Below, piece after piece: positions 36,230-47,442 of a stretch of DNA of 64,000 nt (position 1 is its first letter; every line of letters begins with the position of its first letter). The translations under genes were made by a program, and so were the position numbers. This stretch comes from Phellopilus nigrolimitatus (Eukaryota > Basidiomycota > Agaricomycetes > Hymenochaetales > Hymenochaetaceae), in assembly GCA_021029095.1 (NCBI GenBank), contig JAJOHG010000088.1, positions 47,637-111,636 of the forward strand, in the 5' to 3' direction. The notes below the pieces were generated by a model. The model worked only from the letters and a program-made list of their open reading frames with translations, was not told the DNA's origin and ran no database searches.

Positions 36230-37650
36230 GGTTAAACATAGTGATAACGAAGCAAAGCCTTACTTCCTTATCCATAGTGGTGACTGAAAGGTAAATATGT
36301 CATTTAAATATAAAGCAACAGCTGGTTATAGGACAAACGGTAATACTCACTTGTGTCATAGACCAAGAGAGTTACGAGCACGAACTGGATGTATTCTTGA
36401 GGCTTTATTTCTGAGATGATAAGCGGCACTAGGCTTGGATCGACGGGGACGACGTCAGCACGTATTGAATGCATTATGTAAGTATCTGCAGCCTGACGGC
36501 AAGTCCAGGAAGGTTAGGGGGATACGTCGAGTGGCAAAATCGATTCAGAGACATTTATAGCGGCGAGCCGGTCAAGAGAGAAAATAGCGCTGATATGCAT
36601 GCAAGGACCTCTTTTTCAAAACAAATCGCGCAAGCAATACATCACACGAGAAGATCATATTCCGCAGCATTGAGTGACAATGATATCTGATATTGAACGA
36701 TGCTCAAACGAATTACTTTGTCCGAAGAGATGATTCGTGCAGGCTCTATATGCTGAAGCTGCACAGGGTACAAGTCGGTGTTACTGCGCACGACAAGAAA
36801 AGAGCTGTGAATTTCCTACTTACGAACGTGATGCAAGTAAGTATGTACTATGTGGATCAGTCAAAGAGCGACTCTTGATGATTTCCCGTAATAGCTCAAT
36901 CAAAGCAGTTGAAATGGGGCAGACAGAAAGGAATATTGTCTGTTTTTACGGCACGAAATCTGAAAATGCGATACACAGGCGTATCAATCAATGTACTTTG
37001 AAACCGACAGATGTCAATATTTGTGACCGCCCAGACTTGCACGGAGAAGACCGTCACCTAAAAAAAGACCTGTTGCCGGAGCTCATATGTGCACTCGGAC
37101 CCTGAAGTGCATCAGCTGGAAACAACGGGTACGCCAGGCTGCACAGAGTTGTCAGAGCTGCTCGGAGATTTATATAGTTTAATTTAGTGGTGCAGTGTAC
37201 GATTTTGAGAGTGGTCGAGGTGCAAAAGTCCGTGAATTAGAATAGTGCGAGAGAATCGTACCTTATCTCGTTGATGCGCTTATTGATACGATCAAAGCAA
37301 CAGTGTCACAATATTGATCATTCACTAACTTGCGCGAACGAAATGGAAGTGCTTTGAGACACACTATGTTGCAGCAGTAATCAGAGAATAAATTGCGGTG
37401 CATCTCGCGAGTTCGGATCCTACAATCGGAGACAGGACGTGTTGATATTGAAATCTGATTGAGAATCCATGATATCCGATAAACAGAAGGAATCAGCGGT
37501 AGTAGGCCAACAGTCGATTTCTGAAATGGATATTGTGTTTCCCGTCCGACCAGTCGCGGGTCTTCGAGTCGCCCATAGCAGGTGTCGCCGTGTCCGAGTC
37601 CGTTGATCGGAGATTACAAGTGATCACAGATAGCAGGGTGTCATAAATGT
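36230..37650. other. Spacer within arm B
   Basis: Counterpart of the 22.1-23.6 kb spacer. It includes copy 3 of the ~100-bp dispersed repeat at ~37,390-37,435 on the minus strand. No gene recognised. Confidence 0.35.
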
Positions 37651-37659
37651 TCTAAACCA

Positions 37660-39300
37660 TAAGCGCTGATGTATTTGGAGGCAGACTCTGGACAAGATGG
37701 ATTCCGATTGCGTGTTGGGAGTTGCCGCTGCGTGTCTCGTCACGTGTGTCCACACGTGCAATCTCCAGACATCTTTGCAGTGCAACTTGCAAGTCGCGTC
37801 ACTGTCTTGCGCATGTTTGCGCTGGTGATTGCGATCCTGACATGCGGGATCCGTAAACGTTGTCTATAACTTCAAGAACGTCGCACTGTCCGGGCACGAC
37901 GTGTTCTCCATGTTCAAGGTCTCGGCCCCGGTGCTCTTCGTTCACGTCGCCGCGACATACGTCTGGGTCAACTGACGGCACACGGTACAACTTCAGCTTA
38001 TATGGGTCCGCTCGCCCAAATATATGTAAATTGTTCTATGTGCGCGCGCTCATGGTCCACGAGGTCCCGCGGAAGTACCACATCGACGAGGGCATCCGCA
38101 GCATCCTCGAATCGGTGCGGGTTCCGTGCCCCCGCGACAATCATGCACGTCGACCGCCTGCTTGATCTTGTCGAATTTTTCAGCGATGCGGTTCATGGGC
38201 TCGAAAGCGAGTTCGTACGCTACCTCGGATGGCAAGATCGGCGCGAAACGCCGCACGCTGACCGAGGACGGCTTCCTGGGCATCGGTGGGAAGAGAGGTA
38301 CGACGCGATAGACTTCTAGACGTACGTCTGTGCGCTCATCGTTTCATTCTGTTGACCGCCAACGGCTTTCCAGTAGCAAGGTCAAGCGCTGTGAGGTGCT
38401 GATCAAGGCATACCACAACGAGATCGACACGCGTAAGGCGGAGAACTACGGGTTCGCGTCCATGACGGCCATGCCGCTCGCACACATCATCGCGCACTTG
38501 CTGCGTGAGAAGAAGTCGCACGGCGCGACTGTGATGTTGGTGCCTAACATAGAGGATATTGTTAGCTACCTTTCAAATGATATCGTTTTTGCTTGATGCT
38601 TAGACTGCGTTGCTGAAAGATCTGGCAGAACCTCAACAAGTCGGATGCAAAGATCATCAGCAAGAAGATACTGGGCTAGTTTTGCCTGCTTGTTGTGTGC
38701 TTCTGCAACATGATCCCGCACTTTGTTATCTCTTCCCTTGCGAACGGCATCTGTACGTTTGTTTGTATTTTTCTCGTATCTGCTACGGCTCACTCATTCA
38801 TGCTTGTCTCGCAGTTGACCGCGTACGTCGGCTTTCTGAACGCGTGGTTAGACAAGAGCAACGTCACGTCCGCGACTACATCTGATTTGCTCCCGCCCGC
38901 GGTCGGTGTGCTGTTCGGGAGGTTCCTCTCTGTCATCATGCGCCGGCTCTCACCCTTCCAGGGCGCGACGATGCGCTCGCGTCTCGACCGATCGGTCTTC
39001 ATGCGCTACCTCGCGTTCCTCGTCGTCTCGCAGCTCACCATTTTCAAGATTCATTGGCGCCATCATTAGTGCGTTGTTTTCTTGGAGATAAATTTATCGT
39101 AATTAAGGGAAGAGAGTGTGCTGACGGATCGCTCAGATTCCGCGAAGGAGATTGTTGTGCAGATTGGGAAAGGCGCGAGCTTCCAGATCACCTTGGATAA
39201 CATGGACAGTGCATCTAGATTTGTCTGCTGCGTCGACGAGGGGTTCAGAATTTCCAGACATAATCAACCGGACCTATGTTGACCAGACAAACTAGTGTCT
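37660..39300 (+). pseudogene. CSC1/OSCA-type cation channel (DUF221), copy B
   Basis: The inverted copy of the 20.4-22.1 kb pseudogene. Remnants appear in the same order: NFKNVALSGHDVFSMFKVSA, VPRKYHIDEGIRSILESVRV, RKAENYGFASMTAMPLAHII, NLNKSDAKIISKKILG, HFVISSLANGICTFVCIFL, VGVLFGRFLSVIMRRLSPFQ and SVFMRYLAFLVVSQLTIF. In-frame stops at 37973-37975 (after TYVWVN) and 38676-38678 (after KILG) sit at exactly the same codons as in copy A. The lesions therefore predate the duplication, or were homogenised by gene conversion. The protein identity of the clean pore exon between copies is roughly nine in ten by eye. Confidence 0.8.
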
Positions 39301-39366
39301 TGCTTTCTTCCCGTACGTCCACTTCCCACATTTTGTAAGGCAGTGTTTATCTCACTGTCCATATGC

Positions 39367-40283
39367 GGTAGCTAGGCGTGCAGTTGCAGCTCAAAGCTCA
39401 ATAGTTTCTTAAAAAATTTCGAGTGTGCTTCGTTGGATATCTCACTTTGCTACATGCTCACGGACTCGTATTGGGTTGACTGCCTACTTGTGAGAAGAAC
39501 GGACTTTAGGTGCTCGCTGTTATCTCCTGGATTTGGGAGAAGTTTAGCTCAAAGCTGTCAGCTGTGTCGAGGCTCAACATAAATCTATCGGAATGGAAAT
39601 CCCTAAGACTTCAGTTTGGGACATCATCTCATACTCGTACTCGAACGCACCATCAAACTTATTTCTCGATGCGAGCGCCTGCACGTATCTGGGTGTCCAT
39701 GGCCGTCCGCAATGCAGCTTGGGCACGCGGAATGCGCAAGAACAGCGCCCGGTGCTAGCTCGGCCTTCTCGTCCATTTTCGAAACCTCGACCTGGCGTCG
39801 TCGCTGAGTCGGGACGGGCATGCATATGGACGCGCGCATTTCTGGGAGCCATGTGACCCGGTAAGCGGATGGCTTCGGTGCGCTCAATCACCCATACATT
39901 CAGTGCATCCACTTACGCTACTTGTGGAGCATGAGAATAGGGGACAGTCCTCCACAGATCAGCAGCAGCTCGGCGCGCCAGCCAATCCATCATCAACTTT
40001 CTTTCTTGTCTCTCAGTTCTGAGGATTGCACTTGCCTCGTTCAGTTTTACGTTCACTGGAAATGGTGCCGATCATATGTGCCGTGTTATGAATGGAGGGC
40101 AGTGTGTATGATTCCAACGCAAATTCTGCATTTCAAACCGGACCCGCAAGTATATGAACCAGCGAAGGCCCTGATTCTCGATTCCCCTTCGCTGCGCTCC
40201 CGCGTTCTTCACCCTATAACCCGCATCCGCCTGTGCACGCTTTTGCTCTTTCATTGTCTTTGCCGCCTCGAAGGAAAGGCTCG
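39367..40283. other. Intergenic upstream of the sugar transporter
   Basis: Contains the transporter promoter. Overlapping open frames on both strands at 39,574-39,912 are likely chance; I recognise no domain. Confidence 0.35.
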
Positions 40284-42175
40284 ATGGGTAAAGGCGTAAG
40301 TCTTGTCTCGGTTTTGGTTACAGACTTCACGCTCTAGAAGTGCTGACGACGTACTTCATCATCATCGTTCAGTACAATTCAGCCATCGCGGCGAACCCGG
40401 TATGTCTCCCTTATTCGTTCCCGACACGATAACCTGAATACTCGTAGTACATTGTCGGATCGTTCGCATGCATCGGGGGAGGACTCTTCGGTTTGGACAT
40501 GTCGTCCATGTCTGGAGTATTGAACGCGAGTCTCTCCTTCATTAAACTTCTAACATTTTACTCACAAAATATTAGAATGATGCCTATTTTCGTGTGTTCA
40601 ACCACGTATGTCTACTCGACTACGTTGTTGACTTCCTTGAGCTTACGTTTCCTCTGTCATAGCCGAATTCAAATGCCCAGGGAGCAATCGTTGCTGCCAT
40701 GCCCGCAGGATCTTTTATAGGGTCGCTCGCAGTTACTCAACTCGCTGATGTTTTTGGACGTAAGAAAACGATCATCTCGTCCGGTATCATCTGGGTCGTT
40801 GGCAGTATTTTACAGGCCGCTGCACAGGTAAATTGCGCTTTATTCGGTTTGCTCTGCAATACTGACATGAACATAAAAGGGTCGAGCTATGCTCGTCGTC
40901 GGTCGTGTCATCTCCGGTATGGCAGTCGGCCTCGCGTCCGCCACTGTCCCGCTCTACCAGGCCGAGATCACCGCGCCCGCTGTGCGTGGGCGCTATGTCG
41001 CGATACAGCAGTGGTCTATCACGTGGGGCATTCTCATCCAGTACTTCATCGAGCTCGGGTGCTCGTACATCGACGGCACGGCCTCATTCCGCATTCCATG
41101 GGCGCTGCAGATGATCCCCGCAATCGTACTCTCCATTGGCATGCCGTGGTTCCCCGAGTCGCCGCGCTGGCTCGTCGACCACGGCTACGAGGTGGATGCG
41201 CTCGAAATCCTTGCGGATCTCCACGGGAAGGGTGACAAAGACAACGCGCTCGTGCAGCTTGAATTCGAGGAGATCAAGCAGCAGGTCCACTTTGAAAAGT
41301 CAGAGGGGGCGAAGAGCTATGCCGACCTCTTGAAGCCCGGTGTACTGCGTCGTGTGTTATTGGGCTCTTCGCTCCAGATGTGGAGTCAACTTACAGGCAT
41401 GAACATCATGATGTACTACATCATCTACGTCTTTCAGGGTGCGGGTTTGACGGGTCGCCGCGGTAACCTCACCGCCGACTCCGTACAATATGTGCTCAAT
41501 GTCGTCTTCACCGGTAATTCTCTCATCGCGCTTTTTATAGATACATTCTAATGGCTTTCCGCAGTTCCCGCGATTATGTACATGGATAGATGGGGCCGGC
41601 GGCCTATGCTGCTCGTCGGGCTCGCGCTCATGGGCTTCTTTCTGTTCGTTGTCGGCGGGCTACAAGGACGTTTTGGGCAATGGGGCACCGTCGACGGCGC
41701 GCGGGTGTGGATCATAAGCGGGCACGCGGCGGCGACGAAGGGCATCATCGTGTGCTCGTACCTCTTCGTGTGCTCATTCGCCATCTCGATGGGGCCCATC
41801 TCATGGACGTACCCTGCAGAGATTTTTCCAATGCGTGTGCGCGCGAAGGCAGTCTCGCTCAGTACATCTACATGCTGGCTGTTCAACTTCGCTCTCGCGT
41901 GGGCTGCCCCGCCCGGCTTGAGCACGATCGCATACAAAACATATTTTATATTCGGAACATTCAACTTTGCCGCGTTTGTGCATGTGTTTTTCATGTTTCC
42001 AGAAACAAAGGGTCGCACGCTGGAGGAGATCGAGGAAGTGTTTGCTCAGGGACATATGTTTAGCGCGTGGAAAATCAAGACGGACGTGGGGAGGAAGACG
42101 CTGGAGGAAGTGAAGGCGCAGGTGGAGAAGAAGGACTACGATGACGAGAAGAGTTCCGAGATTCGCACACCTTGA
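40284..42175 (+). CDS. MFS sugar (hexose) transporter
   Basis: A 12-helix proton-coupled sugar porter of ~530 residues, like fungal high-affinity glucose transporters. Exons are about 40340-40399, 40448-40525, 40576-40605, 40663-40827, 40880-41513 and 41565-42175. Signatures are GSFACIGGGLFGLDMSSMSG, DVFGRKK (loop 2-3), GRVISGMAVGLASATVPLYQ, PESPRWLVDHG, QLTGMNIMMYY, DRWGRRP (loop 8-9) and PAEIFPMRVRAKA, with PETKGRTLEEIEEVF near the end. Intron 3 (40526-40575) starts with GC rather than GT. The short first exon (MGKG at 40284) does not join the VLTTYFIIIVQYNS exon in phase with a GT donor, so the start is uncertain. The core is intact. It acts at the plasma membrane; the sugar is not decided by sequence. 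Confidence 0.9.
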
Positions 42176-42699
42176 ATTTGTGTTCTAGTTGGTTCCGTTT
42201 CTGCACATTATGTTTTCTATGACTTCAAATTCGATTCACGAATTTTCCACGACTCGTGCGTTGCCATGCTGAGCGTGAAGAGCCTGTAAATAGAAGATTA
42301 GAGGACTGTTGTATGATAATAGATAGAACTCTGCACTTACTTGGCGCGCGGCTTGTCGCACGACTACCCGAAGACAGTGACTTCAACTTCTTGTTTCATC
42401 TTCGTCTCGACACGGTCTTCTCGTGTCATCGCCGACGCAGAAATTAGATAAATCAAAGACGTAAGTATTTGGGCAAAGCAGCTGAAAGTGAGTGACAACA
42501 TTAACAAATGCTTCAGCGCCCGAACGCATGTCCGCTTCTGCCTCTCCACTCGTCGTGAAGTCGCAGAGGCACAACATCGGCTGTACTCGGCGCCGGCATG
42601 GGTCTCCCTCGGCGGGGTACGCCCGGAGTTCTCTCGGCGTGTCGACGGCTGGCCCTCATGCGCGCGTGCCTCAAGGGGCGTCTCCACCTTCGACGACTG

Positions 42700-42890
42700 A
42701 CTAGAGGCGACCCGGCGGACACGTGCGCGAGAAAGCCCTCACGTTCCAGTATATCCCTGGAATGCTCGCTAGCCACGACTGGCGCCTGCGTCATGGCGCT
42801 CTCATAACCATCGCGGCGCTCGGAGAGGGCGGTGCGCGGGTGATGGAGGTCGAGTTTGGGAAGGTCGTCGGCTTCGTACGGTGTACGACT
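42700..42890 (+). pseudogene. Karyopherin (importin beta) HEAT-repeat fragment
   Basis: One exon-like frame reads ALTFQYIPGMLASHDWRLRH, GALITIAALGEGGARVMEVE and FGKVVGFV. This matches the HEAT-repeat pattern of importin-beta 3/Kap121-type karyopherins, which carry cargo into the nucleus. Flanking sequence has stops in this frame and no matching exons that I can identify, so it is a gene fragment. A nearby stretch at 43.03-43.11 kb (LTELIFARAFLEIQEHEQSV) also looks protein-derived, but I cannot place it. Confidence 0.5.
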
Positions 42891-43119
42891 TGAGATCCAC
42901 GAAACAGCACGCTTTGTCGCCGAAGCGACCTGGGTACAGCTTGATGATATCCAGTAGACCGGCCTGCTGCTCTGCTTGATTTCGTAAAATAAGAAAAGGA
43001 GTCGTCAGCGCCGAAGAAAACGCTTTAGGATTCCGGCAAGCTGACCGAGCTCATTTTCGCGCGCGCGTTTCTCGAGATCCAGGAGCACGAGCAGAGCGTC
43101 CTCCCGGAAGTCAAACGTA

Positions 43120-46100
43120 CGTTGTGAAAGCTGTTGAACGCCAACAAGGACTAATAAACGTTGCAGCGCTCGAATCCACGCTTGCGCGCCCACCACAATG
43201 ACATCCAGCAGCCTCTCAGACCTGCTGTCGTGTAAGCGTCACCACGTGCGCAGGACGCGAAATTGCTCGCGGACATGGATCGGTGCCCATGTGGAGTCGT
43301 TTCGTGCATCCTCAAGTCCTGGCTCGCAGCAAAGGGCTTCGTTTTTTTAGCCCGGGTGCGAGGGATGCTACGCATGCCGAGACGCTTTTGAAAGACCTGT
43401 CCCCTGCGCGCACACAAGCCTGTTCTAAGTTACGTGACCCCCGGCAGCTTTTCGAGCCACTCCTTCCACCCAATGCATGGCGCGTGCGCAGCGTTTAACC
43501 TGCTGCACAAACTAACATATGTTCAGAACGATCACTCTCTCGCTCGCACTCGGACGCTGTATTTGGTGGGAAGAGAGAAATCTGCTTGAGATTGGGGACA
43601 AGCCTGCACTCATAACATCGCAAGTCGGTCATCTGCATGTGTTTCTTTAGCGAGATCTGATTCACGGTGTATACACGGGCATCAGGTGCGGGGCGCGCCG
43701 ACGAAGCGTTCGCACTCCTCAAGGCCGGCATCGACCTCATGGGCGCTATTCGCAGCGGCACTGGCAAACTCATGGCCATTACCATCATCTACAGCTGTAC
43801 ATCCCTTTCCTTCATTTATCATTGCGTACTCTTACTTATCACCAATTTCAGACTGAAAAAGCGGCATTTGCTAATTGAGTAGCCCTCAGGCTGCGTTCGG
43901 CGATCTTCAGAGCTAGCTTTCCTTCTCGTTACCTGTTTCTTTCACGGACGGGTGCGTGTACATACGGCTCGTCTGGTATGTCTTACTGCGCGGCTAGGTT
44001 CAGTTAATGTTCTGGCGGGTGCCAAGAGGCACTTCAAGTGGAATCGAATTTCGATTGGGCTAATATCAAAATTTTTACCATGCGCGCTGCACTAGCCGCG
44101 GGCGCGCGCTTTAGAAGTTGGGATATACATTTAGTGCGCGAGCGACGTCCCAGTGAGGCATCGCTGTGTTGGGCACACAACAGCGAGGATATCGCATGTT
44201 CACGAACGCGGCTTTACACTTGAGCATCTCTCCGGGTGCTCGCACTGCTTCGCGTAGTATCCCAATGTCAGAAAACAAAATAGGAGGACAAGGAGCATCA
44301 CCGCGCACCTCCAGGAATTGCAGAAGATTAGGCAGCCGCGTAAACGTACGTCGATAACGCCATGCTGAGTGAGAAAGAACTTGGAAAGAAGATTCGAGCA
44401 TGCGGGTCACATAATATGTATATAATACTGTACTTACCTGTCATTGTCTGAGCTGTTGCGTAGGACGACGTCGGCTGGCACGCTGACGTCACGACGTTCG
44501 CTGTGATCGCTGTCTTGGTGCGCATTGTCAACAGTCTGTTTGCACAGAACCATCTGACCTGAGGCGGGCGTTTGTAAACTGGTGACGAGCGTTGGGACGA
44601 TGAGATACGTGTTGGAGTCATTGTTATTCTCTTGACTTAAGACAAGGCCAGCGTTATTGGTAACTCGATGAGCAGTGGGTGCTGACGAGCTTATTTGAAG
44701 ATAGTTGCAACGTAATTGCTAAAGGTATGATTAACTCGGGGGCCTTATGCTAATGAAGAAACAAACCCCCGGAAGAAAGGAAATTATGAACATCACCATA
44801 GCGGTGTGCTCGTTCAATCATCGTGTGTGTAGGATAACACATGTACAAAGACCTGGGATTTATTTCAAGCGGAGGCGAGGAAGATAGCAACGCGCTCATA
44901 GACGGAGTGAATTGGACAAAGAGAGGGAGAGAAGAAGCGAGAAGCAGAGAGCAGTGGGGAATGTAGTTTAGCGTCTGAACGCAGTAAGTAAATATTCTTG
45001 AGCCAAAGCAGGAAGGGCGGAGACCCACGGTCTACCTCGAGGCACTATATAATGCGGATCATAATAGGATTCATAAAATCTAATTGGACGCGCTCAGGAT
45101 GAAACAAGAAAGATGGCAGTTTGGATCGGGCACGGACGTGACTGGGACTGGGGCTGAATAAAGGAGAAGAAGGAGCTTTTTCCCTCTTTCTGATGGACTC
45201 ATGGAACTTCTGGAAACCAGGGAAAGAGAGGGTAGTGGGATTTGAGAATCTTGTAACGTACATGTACACAAATTTGCCAATACACTCCGCACGGAGACGT
45301 GTCGTGGCGTTCTCCCATCTGGGCCTCGTTCCTTTCTTTTTTATAAAAAGTTTCAACGGCAGGCCATTCCAACTTAGCTGAATACATCTGCTAGTATCAA
45401 TTCCGACTAGGCGAATGAAGTGAAATTGTGAAGGGCGAAGAGCAGCTTCAGAAGAACAAGAATTCGGAAACCCCCGAATGACAGCGAGCCGCGTGTGAAG
45501 CGACTTGAGCACCGAGAACCAACGTCGAGCGCCTCTGAATTCGTTCAAAACTTGGCTTCTGAGTAAGCCCAAATAACTGCCTATTGACGATAGAATCGTA
45601 TATTTTTGTCCTATCTGTCGCATAACTTTCCCCATCCGATTTCTATCACAGCGATTGCCAAAGGCGAGTACAAACATTGATTCTGTTACCACGTTTACAG
45701 ACTCATACTGTACGTCAGTTTCTCGTCTCCACGACGCGATAGAGTGCAGAAGTATCCTGAACAAGAAATGAGTTTCTGAAATAAACCTCCGCCCTCGCGA
45801 TGTTCGTAACCCCACGGACTAAGCTCGCCGAGGAGTCAAGGCACGATGCAGGAGTTGAATTCGCGTACGTTACGAAAAATTTCAAACCTAATATTATCCT
45901 CCTCTCTTCGCATTCTATAAGATGCATCAGAATTACTAGAACTCGAGCTCTCGGTGTCGCCGCCCTCATTGCTCTATCGAGTGCACGTAACTTCCACGAC
46001 GAAACGTCCACGTTCGAGTTAGATTCTCATTTCCCCCTTGTTCTATCCTGAGCGCGTCCAACCAAATTCCTTGAACGTTATGATCTGTCATAGCTCCTCG

Positions 46101-46440
46101 CCACTGAGCGTGAATCTCCACCTTCACCCCGACTTCTTTTTTTTTATTACTTCCCTTACACATGCCTAACAACGTCTTGTTGCCTCGCGCTTAACCCCTT
46201 TTTTTCGATCCTTTATTCAAATCCTCTTCTCATTTCTTCTGAACGACTTTATTGTGTACCCTCTTATACCAGATCGACGGGAATCCTGAATCGCGGCGTA
46301 CTTGTTAAGTCAAGCACTGAGCGGATCGAGGTACGTCGATATCGACAACGAAGATAACACGACGTTAGTTTTCAGGTTTTTCTTCATTCTCCGCCCACCT
46401 TACGACTTTTTCCCTTCTCATCAAAAACATCATTAGGCCC
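43120..46440. other. Gene-poor stretch with isolated open frames
   Basis: Remnants of coding sequence may lie at 43.15-43.9 kb. A 256-codon minus-strand open frame (45,045-45,815) has no known domain, is rich in Arg/Ser/Phe and has no splice context; it is probably fortuitous. The 44.1-44.64 kb minus strand has two weak frames. The 46.1-46.44 kb T/C-rich part looks like a promoter and leader of the next gene. Confidence 0.35.
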
Positions 46441-46541
46441 TTTTGAAGAGTTTGCTGGCGACTAGAGCTACCCTCCAGCTCACTCGATCCTTTGAGGGGC
46501 AATACCTGCAACCATCATCGCAAGCTCAGCGTATACTCGAG

Positions 46542-47442
46542 ATGTCTCACGGTCAAACAGCCCAGCCAGAGCCTGTCAACGTCAGTTTGGAGCAAGGCCT
46601 AGACACCCGTCAAGACGGAGAACGGAGATACACGTTCCTCATTTCCGATAACAACAGTGGTGTAATCCTCCTTGACACGCAAACACGGTACATTTGCTGG
46701 GAATATCACCCGCCTGCGCGTGGATATCCGAACGGGCATGTCGATGTTGTTGACATCGGCATGGGTGGCGCGGCTGAAGGCGGAGGCGTAGTTCTGGTGG
46801 TTACTTTAGCGGATGCATATGAGACTGGTAAGCCCTCAATGATCCGTCTTCCTTCCTCCATTCCTCCGGTTTCCGTTAATCTGTTCTCGACTGCATCCCA
46901 GTTGTGCTGATACATGATCCTCGATAGAATACGTGGAAGTCTTGTACCTCAGCCCCGCAGACCGCCATGGCCAATGGGAAGCCGAACTGGTATACAGCCA
47001 AGAGTTGTTCTTCGCGCGTGACGAGAGCGCCGCCCGCTTCACCCATGTCTTCTGCCACGCTCAGTGTGCTCTGCTGTTCGCGACCCGGGGAAGGCGCATC
47101 GTTCTCATTGACTGGGAAAACCGTAGGGTCGCATGCGTGTTCACCGTGAGTACTTTGCCCGAAGCCCGAGGTTCTGCTATCTCCTTTTTGAGAAGGTTTA
47201 CTGAGCATATTGTTCAGTCTTTCTCGACCTTCATTATAAACGCGATTCTCTCGCGTGGATACCTGGTGTTATTGCTGATATCAGAAGGCGTCTATGATAA
47301 TGTCGGCCCTTGCTTGGAGTTCGTCCACGTACCCGGGCGCGATATATGGAGCGAAGCGGCAATGGTGCCGAACGGAAGCCGCAGCACTGGCCAGAGCGTC
47401 CAGCTTGATGATTTAGTGACAGAAACGTTCTGGTTCGAATAG
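46542..47442 (+). CDS. Truncated beta-propeller (F-box-type) protein
   Basis: Exons 46542-46827, 46928-47145 and 47218-47442 join in perfect phase with GT-AG introns into 242 residues. Propeller-like strands are YTFLISDNNSGVILLDTQTR followed by YICWEYHPPARGYPNGHVDV, VVLVVTLADAYE, YVEVLYLSPADRHGQW and RIVLIDWENRRVACVFT, then INAILSRGYLVLLLISEGVY. The final part RDIWSEAAM...LDDLVTETFWFE parallels RDVWSEDT...LVDTFLLETT in the 31.2-kb gene, which continues for about 110 more residues, so this paralogue is 3'-truncated. No F-box is seen; the frame is open upstream to 46443, so a 5' exon may be missing. It may still be expressed. Confidence 0.6.

Larger units (their letters stand above)
34376..39366 (-). 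repeat. Arm B of a large inverted duplication
   Basis: The reverse-complement counterpart of 20,385-25,480, with the same gene order mirrored (DUF6533 minus, CSC1-like plus). The outer end at ~39,366 (CAGTGTTTATCTCACTGTCCA) and the inner end at ~34,376 (CGAGTCGGCAATGTGCC) match arm A. The spacer between the arms is about 8.9 kb. Confidence 0.85.

Noticed and set aside
45045..45815. 256-codon minus-strand open frame
   Set aside because: No domain, signal peptide, splice context or family resemblance. Composition is Arg/Ser/Phe rich as in chance frames.
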